Below are positions 55,085 to 64,000 of a stretch of 64,000 bases of DNA, piece after piece (the first letter of the stretch is position 1; the number at the start of each line of letters is the position of its first letter). Under the pieces are notes generated by a model. It did no database searches. It saw only the letters and a list, made by a program, of their open reading frames with translations, and was not told the origin of the DNA. The DNA is from Effrenium voratum (lineage: Eukaryota > Sar > Dinophyceae > Suessiales > Symbiodiniaceae). The DNA lies in contig CAUJNA010003324.1 in the NCBI GenBank assembly GCA_963377175.1, positions 129,001 to 193,000 on the forward strand, given 5' to 3'. A program made the translations under genes and the position numbers.

Positions 55085-55472
55085 CGCACGGCGCCACAGC
55101 GAGAGCGCTTCGACACGCACGATCTCCGCAGAGGGTTCATCGGGCTCAAGACAAATTCGCACGGCGCCACAGCGAGAGCGCTTCGACACGCACGGATCTC
55201 CGCAGAGGGTTCGCCAAGGTCAAGACAAATTCGCACGGCGCCACAGCGAGAGCGCTTCGACACGCACGATCTCCGCAGAGGGTTCGCCAAGGTCAAGACA
55301 AATTCGCACGGCGCCACAGCGAGAGCGCTTCGACACGCAGGATCTCCGCAGAGGGTTCGCCAAGGTCAAGACAAATTCGCACGGCGCCACAGCGAGAGCG
55401 CTTCGACACGCACGATCTCCGCAGAGGGTTCGCCGCGCTCAAGACAAATTCGCACGGCGCCACGTTTCGTAA
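55085..55472. repeat. 73-bp tandem repeat
   Basis: Five units and part of a sixth, starting at gcacggcgccacagcgag, with ttcgacacgca and ctccgcagagggttcg blocks, spacing 72-73 bp. Starts near 55087, 55160, 55232, 55305, 55378 and 55451. It lies directly beside the tRNA-like sequence. The plus-strand frames through it are repeat by-products. Confidence 0.95.
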
Positions 55473-55614
55473 GCTCCCGTCGGGCCTACCCCCGCCATAA
55501 AAAGAAGAAGAATTAAGAGTCGAGATGTGAAGGTAGAACAGAAAAGTTAGCTTGTGTTTTTAGGATAGTGAAGTAACACCCGACAAATTAGCTTGTGCTT
55601 TTAGTAGAATGAGA
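55473..55614. other. Linker between repeat arrays
   Basis: Includes an A/G-rich aaaaagaagaagaattaag, possibly the A-rich tail of a retroposed unit, and a two-unit gacaaattagcttgtg / aaaagttagcttgtg repeat. Confidence 0.4.
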
Positions 55615-55822
55615 TAACAGCCGAAAAGTTGACATGAGAAGTTGGCAGGTGAAGTAACTCTCAAAAAGTTGACATGAGAAGTAGGCAGGTGAAGTAACTC
55701 TCGACAAGTTGGCATGAGAAGTTGGCAGGTGAAGTAACTCTCGACAAGTTGGCATGAGAAGTTGGCAGGTGAAGTAACTCTCGACAAGTTGGCATGAGAA
55801 GTTGGCAGGTGAAGTTGGCAGC
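55615..55822. repeat. 40-bp minisatellite, second array
   Basis: Five units of the family at 53052-54712, here more uniform (gttggcatgagaagttggca, gtgaagtaactctcgaca). Confidence 0.95.
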
Positions 55823-55859
55823 CGCTTTTAGAAGAAGAACCCTTCGCAATGCTTCCGGG

Positions 55860-56775
55860 AACAATTGCCACAAGCACCCTCGTCGACTCTCGAAACCCAA
55901 ACCCTTTTTGCCTGCAACAAACCAACTGCCTCGATGAGGGGAGAATTAAACCCAGGCCGAAAGCATTGCAAACGGACCTTGAAACAAACACCAATCATTG
56001 GGAGGGGCAACAGCCCCACTCACACAGCAAAGGCAGGCCTCCAAGGCAGGCCCTCTCTCTTTGTCATGCGCCTTGCGAGAGACAAAAACAATTGCCACAA
56101 GCACCCTCGTCGACTCTCGAAACCCAAACCCTTTTTGCCTGCAACAAACCAACTGCCTCGATGAGGGGAGAATTGAACCCAGGCCGAAAGCATTGCAAAC
56201 GGACCTTGAAACAAACACCAATCATCGGGAGGGGCAACAGCCCCACTCACACAGCAAAGGCAGGCCTCCAAGGCAGGCCCTCTCTCTTTGTCATGCGCCT
56301 TGCGAGAGACAAAAACAATTGCCACAAGCACCCTCGTCGACTCTCGAAACCCAAGCCCTTTTTGCCTGCAACAAACCAACTGCCTCGATGAGGGGAGAAT
56401 TGAACCCAGGCCGAAAGCATTGCAAACGGACCCTGAAACAAACACCAATCATCGGGAGGGGCAACAGCCCCACTCACACAGCAAAGGCAGGCCTCCAAGG
56501 CAGGCCCTCTCTCTTTGTCATGCGCCTTGCGAGAGACAAAAACAATTGCCACAAGCACCCTTGTCGACTCTCTGAAACCCAAACCCTTTTTGCGTACAAC
56601 AAACCAACTGCCTCGGTGAGGGGAGAAATGAACCCAGGCCGAAAGCATTGCAAACGGACCTTGAAACAAACACCAATCATCGGGAGGGGGGAGGGGCAAC
56701 AGCCCCACTCACACAGCAAAGGCAGGCCTCCAAGGCAGGCCCTCTCTCTTTGTCATGCGCCTTGCAAGACACCAA
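55860..56775. repeat. 227-bp tandem repeat containing tRNA-like unit
   Basis: Four units starting attgccacaagcaccct at 55863, 56091, 56318 and 56545 (spacing 227-228 bp). Each holds a minus-strand tRNA-like sequence, a caacagccccactcacacag block and a ggcaggcctccaaggcagg block. The long plus-strand frame across it (311 codons) is a by-product of the repeat. Confidence 0.95.
56160..56226 (-). other. tRNA-like sequence in the 227-bp repeat
   Basis: 67 nt on the minus strand. It begins gatga and ends tcatc, which pair as a 5-bp acceptor stem. gggttcaattctccc gives a T-arm with B box and ctttcgg an anticodon-like loop. The same element is at 56387-56453 and 52880-52946. It is altered at 55933-55999 (B box damaged) and 56615-56681 (acceptor stem damaged). 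Likely the pol III head of a SINE trapped in a tandem repeat; a real tRNA is less likely. Confidence 0.45.
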
Positions 56776-57044
56776 AGCCAAGCACAGCCCAATGTCATGC
56801 GCGCCATCTTCGTCACTGGCGGCAATTCACTTGTCCTCCTCGAGGTAACTGGAGCATAGCCGTTGCGAGCCGTGAACAGGAATCTCTGCAACTCGCCTTC
56901 GTGATGCATAAATTTGGCAAGAACCAAAGCTGAAGCTCTTGCGCAAAAAGAGAAAGCCCATAAGAGACCCTGAGCCTCTCTTTAAATTGTCTGTTTTGGA
57001 GTCATGCTTTCTAACAAGTCTTGGGCTTAAGAGCGGTGAAGTTC
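56776..57044. other. No recognisable gene
   Basis: Sequence between the repeat block and the 412-codon open frame. No terminator signal identified. Confidence 0.5.
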
Positions 57045-58283
57045 CTACACCAAAGCCTTGCTAAAGGCATTAGATCTAGGAAGCCAGAATCTGCACCAAA
57101 AGTACTCTCCAACGTGCCCAAGCAAAAGCCGAACCCAAACACGTTTCCCCAAAAAGAGCAATGGCCACATGAAAAGCAAGTACCACATCTTTGAAGCGAA
57201 GCTGCAGTACAGCGACTGAACATGTCGTCGACGAACTTTCGATGGAAAGGGCCATCGCGTGCACAGATTGTCCGTCTGAGCAGTCAACTCAGCCACAAGC
57301 TCCGCATCCGAGAAAACATTGGATCTTTTCCCATAAGCCAGCTTGATTGCGACCATCTGGCGAAAGCCAGGGCCGAGGCCATTCTGCTGCGACTCGGGTG
57401 AGTCCTGCCAGTTGTAGTCGAAGAACCGATGCTCCAGAGTGTTCGCAAGATTCTTAGCGTGAAAGCCTCGCTCAGTGCCTTGCGGCTGCGAATTTCGGAG
57501 CAGCACGAACAGCTGCTCGTAGCATGCAGCATCAGCAACTCTCGAAATCAGCTGCTGGTCGAGCAGCACAGGCTCCGTCCTCTCCATGACTGCCGCCAAA
57601 GCAAATTCAAACAGCTTCTGCTGCGTTGCAGCAACCGTCTCATGCAAACAATCAGCATACAGCTTTCGCCAGACGTTGTCCTTCAGTAGGCAAGGTCTAA
57701 ACCTCCTGTGAAAAGCTGACGGAAAATCTTCATTCTGCCAGCTCCAGCCACTCACATGCTGCCACAGCCACTGCCTGACAAAGGGCAGCGGGCTGTTGGC
57801 GATGTCCCCCGGTGTATATTGCTGCTGCTCAACTCTGCGACTCACCCAGTTCACCGTTCTGCGTACCAGATCCCGGTTTCCAGTCCAGTAAAGGAAGAGG
57901 CTGATGCAGAAAAAGTCTGCATCGCTCACAGCTGCAGGCAATTGATAGAGCATCTGATTGTGGCAATCATGATAGTGGAAGACATTGGTGAAATGGCATA
58001 TATGCATCACCTCACTAAAAGCACGTACCACTGGGAGACCATTCTTCAGACGCTTCTGCGTCCAGCCAGGCTGTAAACATTGAAATGTGTGCTGCCATAT
58101 CCTCAGCATCAGCGCCTGCTCAGTCTCAGAAACACGCAAGCGTTGAAGAGTGGCCTTTGCCACATCGAGCGTTTCCGTGCTTGTCAGGCGTGGCACACAC
58201 CCCCGGCAAACCTCTCTGTACACGGCGAACGCCAGAAGCAGGTCGTCCAAGCAAATATCTCCCAGGATCGCCGTCAAATCCAA
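57045..58283 (-). CDS. 412-codon open frame, function unknown
   Basis: The longest credible single frame in the window. It starts with TTG right after an in-frame stop (tag, about 18 nt upstream). The first ATG is about 60 codons in, so the true start may be upstream of an intron or a trans-splice site: the tag itself offers an AG acceptor. It is protein-like throughout: GDICLDDLLLAFAVYREVCR, FHYHDCHNQMLYQLP, WNWVSRR-like Trp/Arg stretches (WLWQHVSGWSWQNEDFPSAF) and GERGFHAKNLANTLEHRFFD-type segments. Near the C-terminus MWYLLFMWPLLFLG is hydrophobic, a possible membrane anchor, followed by basic residues. No family is recognised. Neighbouring repeats suggest it may belong to a mobile element or be a retrogene. 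Confidence 0.6.
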   Translation of the reverse strand: MDLTAILGDICLDDLLLAFAVYREVCRGCVPRLTSTETLDVAKATLQRLRVSETEQALMLRIWQHTFQCLQPGWTQKRLKNGLPVVRAFSEVMHICHFTNVFHYHDCHNQMLYQLPAAVSDADFFCISLFLYWTGNRDLVRRTVNWVSRRVEQQQYTPGDIANSPLPFVRQWLWQHVSGWSWQNEDFPSAFHRRFRPCLLKDNVWRKLYADCLHETVAATQQKLFEFALAAVMERTEPVLLDQQLISRVADAACYEQLFVLLRNSQPQGTERGFHAKNLANTLEHRFFDYNWQDSPESQQNGLGPGFRQMVAIKLAYGKRSNVFSDAELVAELTAQTDNLCTRWPFPSKVRRRHVQSLYCSFASKMWYLLFMWPLLFLGKRVWVRLLLGHVGEYFWCRFWLPRSNAFSKALV

Positions 58284-58552
58284 CGAGCTCCAGCAGCCCT
58301 AGCGGCTGCTATAACAAACATTGATGTTGCATGGCGTGGGCATACAATCAAAAATCTACAGCATAGGGCGCAGCGCGCAACCGAGTAATGAGCCCCAGAG
58401 CAGAACTTGTTTCCATGCGCCGATGAAAGCAAAAAGTCGATCAGCCAAAATCCGCCAGCCTCTTGCTGAGCAAGCCTTCTCTCGCCAGAGTTGACCTGAC
58501 ATCCGTTCTTTCATATGCCCTGGATTTACTGCCCAACCACTTAAATTGAAAT
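58284..58552. other. No recognisable gene
   Basis: Upstream of the 412-codon frame. A minus-strand upstream exon could lie here but none is clear. Confidence 0.45.
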
Positions 58553-59426
58553 GGCTATGATTTTTTTTAGGGGTCTGTAACGCGCGACGCGCCACGAATC
58601 TTGTTACGGAGGTCTGTAACGGAGGTCCTTGTTACGCAGGTCTGTAACGGGACAAACATTTCCTGACAAGCAGTATCAGTAGCACAATGTAGCGCAGCAC
58701 AACGAGGTATGTAATGGCTATGTAACGAGGTCTGTAACGAGGCAAAGCAAAGCGCAGGACGCAAAGCGCGCCTCCGCAGCTCGAGCTTGATTGCAGCTAC
58801 TCAACGCAAGCCAAGCTGCGGCAAAAAGCGGGGTCGCTGGGCCGGGTTGGGGGTTGGGTCTGTAACGAGGCAAAGCGAAGCGCAGTACGCAAAGAACGCC
58901 TCTGCAGCGCCAGCTTGCTTGCAGCTACTCAACGCAAGCCATGCTGCGGCAAAAAGCGGGGTCGCTGGCCCGGGCTGGGGTTGGGTCTGCAACGAGGTAT
59001 GTAACGGCTATGTAACGAGGTCTGTAACGAGGCAAAGCAAAGCGCAGCGCAGCTCTATTCAACGCAAGCCAAGCTGCGGCAAAAAGCGGGGTCGCTGGCC
59101 CGGGCTGGGGTTGGGTCTGTAACGAGGTATGTAACGGCTATGTAACGAGGTCTGTAACGAGGCAAAGCAAAGCACTTGATTGCAGCTATTCAACGCAAGC
59201 CAAGCTGCGGCAAAAAGAGGGCAGTCACGTCACTGGCCCGGTTTGTTCATCTGAGGTGTGTAACCAGGGCGTGTATAACGAGGGTGTGTAACGAGGGTGT
59301 GTAACGAGGGGTGTGTAACGAGGGGTGTGTAACGAGCCAGCTGGTTTTGTTACAGAGGTCTGTAACGAGGTCTGTAACGAATGTCCGCCGCGGCTCTGTT
59401 ACAGACCCCTCAAAAAAATCACTGCC
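58553..59426. mobile_element. TIR element carrying GTAACGAGG satellites
   Basis: The ends 58558-58581 and 59398-59421 are inverted repeats of 24 bp with one mismatch (T run, then aggggtctgtaac). Similarity may extend outward to ggc at 58553 and 59426. The inside consists of gtctgtaacgagg and gtatgtaacgg motifs alternating with a block (caacgcaagccaagctgcgg, caaaaagcggggtcgctgg) repeated four times at about 58801, 58928, 59060 and 59198. No transposase frame. Target duplication not identified. Confidence 0.65.
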
Positions 59427-59439
59427 AAATGCCAAGGAA

Positions 59440-60085
59440 GTCTGCCTAAAACCTGGCCTCCTCATCACCAGGCGATCTCCCGCCAGACATTGCCTCAGCT
59501 TTGGCGGCCCGAATAAAAGAACACGGTCAGTTCCAAACAAGGCCCACGCCTGCTCACGAGAAGGCTTGTCCTCCAAGATCTCACACTCCGTGACCTCCCA
59601 TCGAGCTGAATCCTACGTCCAGCAGCTCACCACGAACCTCGCGCTCCCGAAGCCGTTTCTTGCCGCGTGCCTGGCGTTCACCCGCAGGCAGCGCCCCAAA
59701 TCAAGAACGATAAACGAGCTTTCAAGCCAAGCAGGCCTCTGCATCACCAGGCCTTTGCCCGCCAAACACGGATTCACCATGGGACCTCCCGCCAAACATC
59801 GTCTCAGCCTTGGTCGCCCGAGTGAAAGGACGTGGTGAATTCCAAACAAGCCCCATGCCTGCTCACGAACAGGCTTGTCTTCCGTAACCTCCCATCTAGT
59901 TGAATGCTACGTCCAGCAGTGAGCTGCCACGAGCCTCGCCCTCGCAGCCCAGAAGCCTTTTGCAGCCGCGTGCCTGGCCAGCACACGCAAACACCGCCCC
60001 AGATTGAAGCCAACGAGCAACCAGCCCAGCCTCCTCATCAACAAGCGTCTGCCCACCAAACCTGGATTCAGCTTTGGCCTCCTGC
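59440..60085. repeat. About 300-bp tandem repeat, 2.2 units
   Basis: Shared landmarks: cgccagacattgcctcagc at 59481 and cgccaaacatcgtctcagcc at 59790; gcccgccaaacacggattca at 59757 and gcccaccaaacctggattca at 60051; cctacgtccagcag and gctacgtccagcag at 59611 and 59907. Spacing is 294-309 bp. The minus strand reads related peptides in both units (LGRCLRVNARHAARNGFGSA; LGRCLRVLARHAAAKGFWAA), so it may derive from a duplicated exon. Confidence 0.8.
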
Positions 60086-61978
60086 CAAGGCAAGCTGATG
60101 GCAGTTGAGCTGCGCAAGAAGCCGAGCCTGCTCCGCCATCTTTTCCGCTGTGGCCTGCCAACAAACTGAAGAATGCCAGGTAGGTCCAACAGCAAAGCGC
60201 CGGGCCTCCGACTCCAGCTCCGAGGCTCTAACCCCCCAGCTCACCTATGTCAAGCATCTCAAAATGGACAAAGCACAAAGGCAATTCCCGAAGCCACAGC
60301 CTCCGAGCTTCCAGGGCTGTTGAAGCCCCGAGAAGGCCTTCGAGGCGGCGTCCGGAAAGCCGCCTGGAGTTTGCGCAACCGTTCTCTGTGTGAGGTCATG
60401 CATGCCTCGGCCTCGTGCAAAGGGCTGCAGCTCATCATCACCCGTAGCTTGAGAGGCGGCCAAGGCCACACAGTGCGAAGATTGACCATGCTCATATGGC
60501 TACGCGCCAAAATATCAGGGACCCAGGGTGGCTTCCTTTTGGTTTCCCTTCAGAAGCAATCCAAAAGGGCCCCCAATTTTGCTGCAAATTCCCATGTGCA
60601 GTCTCAAAATGACCCCCCAAAATGGAAGCAGTTTCCCATTAAGACTGAATGCAAGGTGCCAACCAGTTTGAGACACAACAGTCTTCTGTAAAACGTGTGC
60701 ACTGCTCTTCCTGTTTGACTTGCCTGTTTGTCTGGATGTAGGGACTAGTATTCCACGCACTAACCATGTTTTGTTGCTTAAGACAATCTCAATGAATCTA
60801 GTTCTTTGTCGGGAGATGACCGACTCCTTTGTCGTTGGAACCACAGGAATGTCGAGGTTCCACACTCCTTGTCGGGATTTTAACCCCCCATCCCTTCAGC
60901 TCCCTATCTTATTTCTCCGAAAAAAAGCATCTCTATCTGGTCTATCAAATCACGCCCAGGTGCTTCTAGTTGGACATGTATCACGTATGCAAGTGTGCTT
61001 TGTTCATTCCTACAAATATGCCGACCTGCGGCCCAACAGCTGTATGTAGTATGTATGTGTTTTGTTATATTTACGTATACAATGAACCCTGCAATGAATC
61101 TGGATGTTCTCTGTGGTGGGTTCAACGGCTTAGAACCAACGAGGACCTCATCCCAAATGCGACATGTTACACACACTGTTCAAGTCCTAGCCAAGCGTCG
61201 CAGTCTAGACATGCAATTGGGACTGTCTGTTACCCGTTTGCCATGATAGTGCCCCCAAAAAGCCGCAAGCATTCCTCGACCAGCACAGGGGAGAGACGCT
61301 GCCCCAAATTCGACAGAGTCCAAAAGTCAACATTTTATCAGCATGACACAACGCTCACGACCAGTGCGACCAGGCAAGCCCACGCGGACAACAAACAAGG
61401 TCACGACAAACCCGCGCGTTGTAAGGTATGGCAGGAATGGCCCGGGCCATATTATGCGGCTTGTTCCAGTGTATTGCCAGTGTGTTTTGTTCAACGGCAA
61501 AATGGGTCGTCTATTTGGGCGCAGGCCAGCAATGAGGCGGCCGTCCGTTGTGGGTTCTTTCCCACTGGAATGTCTTGACACAGGCGACCCCTTTTGCTTG
61601 GTGTTTGTAGGCCAAAGAGCATTTAAGGGGAAGCATCATTATGATTAGTCCGGCGTTCGATGTGCAACGTCGATTAACTTGCCTCGGAGTCGTGCAGGGA
61701 CTTTGTCTTGCTTGACAAGTGTCATCCGGGCATGGCAAACACTTGTGTGGCCAGAACCGTTGAGCCCCCTTGAAACTTCTGAACTTTGTCGCTCCCCCAA
61801 TGCGGAATGCCGCGACCAGATACCATCAAATATCCCCCCCTTCCGAACTCAACTTCCCCGACACCCCTTCAGACTCCACACAAGAGCAAAACCTGCAGGT
61901 CCGGTGTGCGTACGCGCGACCACACACACACACATCCGCACACGCACAATGAGAACCTTTGAAAGGTCGGGCTTGTGG
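60086..61978. other. No recognisable gene
   Basis: Open frames up to 202 codons (plus, 60970-61578) lack coherent composition, domain motifs or splice signals. A short CA run lies at 61921-61950. Confidence 0.4.
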
Positions 61979-62170
61979 TCATTGGGCGGTTGTGGCCACA
62001 ATCCAAAGCCTAAACGGGTGACTGGATGCAGTGGTGAGCTGCATATCGTCCTCGGGGCTCCAGTCGAAAACTCCACGGCGAAGCTTGTAGACCAAATGCC
62101 TGGCGTTGTGCATGCGCTTGCGAAAGCGGTGCGTTTGCATGGCACTCTTTTCAAGATTTGCTAGCACTTG
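61979..62170 (-). CDS. Candidate terminal exon, function unknown
   Basis: Minus-strand reading LQVLANLEKSAMQTHRFRKR, MHNARHLVYKLRRGVFDWSP, EDDMQLTTASSHPFRLWIVA and a stop. Strong protein-like composition with a basic helix. Possible acceptor gtgctag near 62165. Probably downstream of the candidate exon at 62461-62600 in the same gene. Confidence 0.45.
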   Translation of the reverse strand, partial: QVLANLEKSAMQTHRFRKRMHNARHLVYKLRRGVFDWSPEDDMQLTTASSHPFRLWIVATTAQ

Positions 62171-62460
62171 CAACCTATTCAAGTGCCCCTCGGAGAAAAC
62201 TCCCCCACGTTATGCCTCCTAACTACCCACGTTGATTCGATAGGCCTCTTCTTGTGGACTTTCAGGAAGTCATCCAGAACGATGCACACCTTGCTCGCCA
62301 AGCTCAAGTCTGCCAAAAAAAACATGCCAAAAAACGTCAAGCTTAACTTGATGTTTGTCCTGATTGCACAGTTGCCTTACTTTCGACTGTCTCTGCTGCG
62401 CAAGCACAACTCAGCAATCTAGCAAACGCTACGCAAAACATGTTTCACTTCCACGTATAC

Positions 62461-62600
62461 TTGGGGCGTCTATCCGTTTCGGCTTCGTCCTTCCTGAGCA
62501 TCACCGATAATTCAAGCAAGCAAAGGGCTGCATTCAAGTTCTCGGCCTCACCCAGGAGGCTCAGCTCGATAGAAGTGCCATCTCGTCCACAGGCACCAGC
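62461..62600 (-). CDS. Candidate internal exon, function unknown
   Basis: 140 bp bounded on the minus strand by a good acceptor (gtcactcag) and a GT donor (ccaa|gtatac). It reads GACGRDGTSIELSLLGEAEN, LNAALCLLELSVMLRKDEAE and TDRRP. Both borders and the peptide support a real exon. No family recognised. Confidence 0.5.
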
Positions 62601-64000
62601 CTGAGTGACGGGGCAAACCCTCGAAAGGCAGCGTAGCAATACCTGGGGCTTATTCTCGGATACCTATGATACCGCTTTAAGTCACATCATTTCCACAAGC
62701 GGGTACACTTGGCAGTCTCTTCCCGATCAGCCTCTGGCCCTCTGGCGTTTCTGACAAAATAGCAAGTCTTTGCAGGCAAGGTTACGCTGATACTGGTAGC
62801 GGCAGTGAGACCACGCCCGAATCAGCAAGACATGTTCACAGTGTTTTCAAAGAGGTCCATGTCGAGTGGCATGCCACGTTGCCTGTGTGCACGTGCGTTT
62901 GATAAAAAAAGGCCCCTTGCCTGCCCATTCACATGATCGAATGAAGACATTGAAATACTTGCCAAAAGCAAACTATCAATATCGCCGTTTCTTTGCGGTT
63001 GCTTCCCTATATTCAATCACTGGGAGTGGTGATCAACGGGCGAATACGCACTTTGCATTATGTGGACTCATGGAGGGCACGGATGAATGGGGGTTAGTGT
63101 TCTGATAAAGCGATAAGCCTGGATTATAGTTCCCGAGCGCAATTCGGTTGACGCTGCACAGCCATCCACCTACCACGCACCCACATCTGCGACTGCCGCA
63201 ATCAGCGAATCCCATCTATTGTCAAGGCTTTCCGATTCAATGGAAACAAAAAGAATCAAAGAACAGTTCGATGCCTTGAAATCCTAATCAATGCCATATG
63301 CCACAGAAGAGCGAGCGAGAGTCACTTGAATTCAAGTCAGCTGATAGCTTGGGACATGCACAATGCCAAGCGACGGCTAGCAAATCAAACCGATTTTAAT
63401 AAGGTCTAACAAAACGATACAGCAGGAAAACATGTGACACGCTCAGAGCACCGCCCGCACACCGTTCCGGAAGAGCAGGTGCATCTCTACGAACCTGCGC
63501 CGCATTGAGGTATGTAGGTGAAATGCTGGCTGCCGCCGCACTCAAATTGGTTTGGGAGGAGCATGATACCTTGGCATCACTTTGAACAACAACAGGGCGA
63601 CAAACGCACGTATACTGCACACACACACACGGACGAACGGAACCTGGAGAAAAAATAAAGAAATACATGTATTTTTCTTTAAACAAAATGATGGAAAACA
63701 TACAAGTAAAGCAAGAAAACGGGCCACAAAACACACGAACAGCATCTCATGGAAAATATGTCTTGATGCCACCCCTGAAAAGCCAACCAAAATCGCTGAG
63801 CAGCCCTGCTTTTCAAGAACTGACAGCATGTCCAATTGGTAGGCAGACATTGTGTAAATGTCCCGCATCATTTTTCCATGGACCAGCAGAAACAACAAAA
63901 ACTATGAGCTCACCATGCTTGGAATGCGTTTGTTTGTGTGTTTGTCGTTGGTGCTATTCATTCGCGCATGGGTCCATCGAGCATGTTGCAAGACGCTGTT
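62601..64000. other. No recognisable gene
   Basis: Short frames on both strands only. A (CA)n run at 63619-63632. Nothing else supportable. Confidence 0.45.

Noticed and set aside
52425..56775. CRISPR-like array
   Set aside because: Repeats are directly adjacent or diverged without unique spacers, and the context is eukaryotic.
54842..56933. Plus-strand frames of 190-311 codons
   Set aside because: By-products of the 61-, 73- and 227-bp repeats.
60970..61578. 202-codon plus-strand frame
   Set aside because: Composition is incoherent, no motif or splice signal, and a frame of this length is within chance expectation for the window.

Overview
This is eukaryotic nuclear DNA. There is no bacterial gene packing, no operon, no rRNA gene and no CRISPR array. 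The best fit is a dinoflagellate, probably Symbiodiniaceae-like, for four reasons: a head-to-tail array of nearly identical intronless genes, low gene density with scattered short exon-like islands, a MULE-type transposase with a SWIM zinc finger, and many minisatellites. The assignment is an inference; I found no intact dinoflagellate spliced-leader sequence. Almost every segment that reads like real protein lies on the minus strand, which also fits the one-way gene clusters known in dinoflagellates.

Layout. 0-10 kb: a 1.28 kb sequence at the left edge recurs at 6.0-9.9 kb, where its second copy is split by about 2.6 kb of other DNA. 10-20 kb: mostly unassigned sequence with a few minus-strand exon candidates, a tRNA-like element and clusters of a CTTGCGCG motif. 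20.3-24.5 kb: four tandem minus-strand genes for a two-zinc-knuckle (CCHC) protein, arranged as a duplicated dimer; this is the most secure coding content. 25-39 kb: scattered exon candidates, a near-perfect 38-bp hairpin at 27.4 kb, and a 0.6 kb terminal-inverted-repeat element at 28.5 kb. 36.7-38.4 kb holds a minus-strand coding region with single-base frame breaks.

40.5-43.9 kb: a purine-rich island followed by several tandem repeats. 44.2-46.6 kb: a degenerate MULE transposase on the minus strand. 47.5-52.4 kb: an unrecognised minus-strand multi-exon locus with paired-cysteine motifs, embedded in two arrays of one 23-bp minisatellite. 52.4-56.8 kb: a dense block of tandem repeats (13, 40, 61, 73 and 227 bp units), two of them linked to tRNA-like sequences. 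57.0-58.3 kb: an unrecognised 412-codon minus-strand open frame. 58.55-59.43 kb: a second terminal-inverted-repeat element filled with a GTAACGAGG motif. 59.4-60.1 kb: a tandem repeat of about 300 bp. 60-64 kb: mostly unassigned, with two minus-strand exon candidates near 62 kb.

Exon boundaries are read by eye from AG and GT (or GC) signals plus protein-like composition. They are tentative; no homology search was available.
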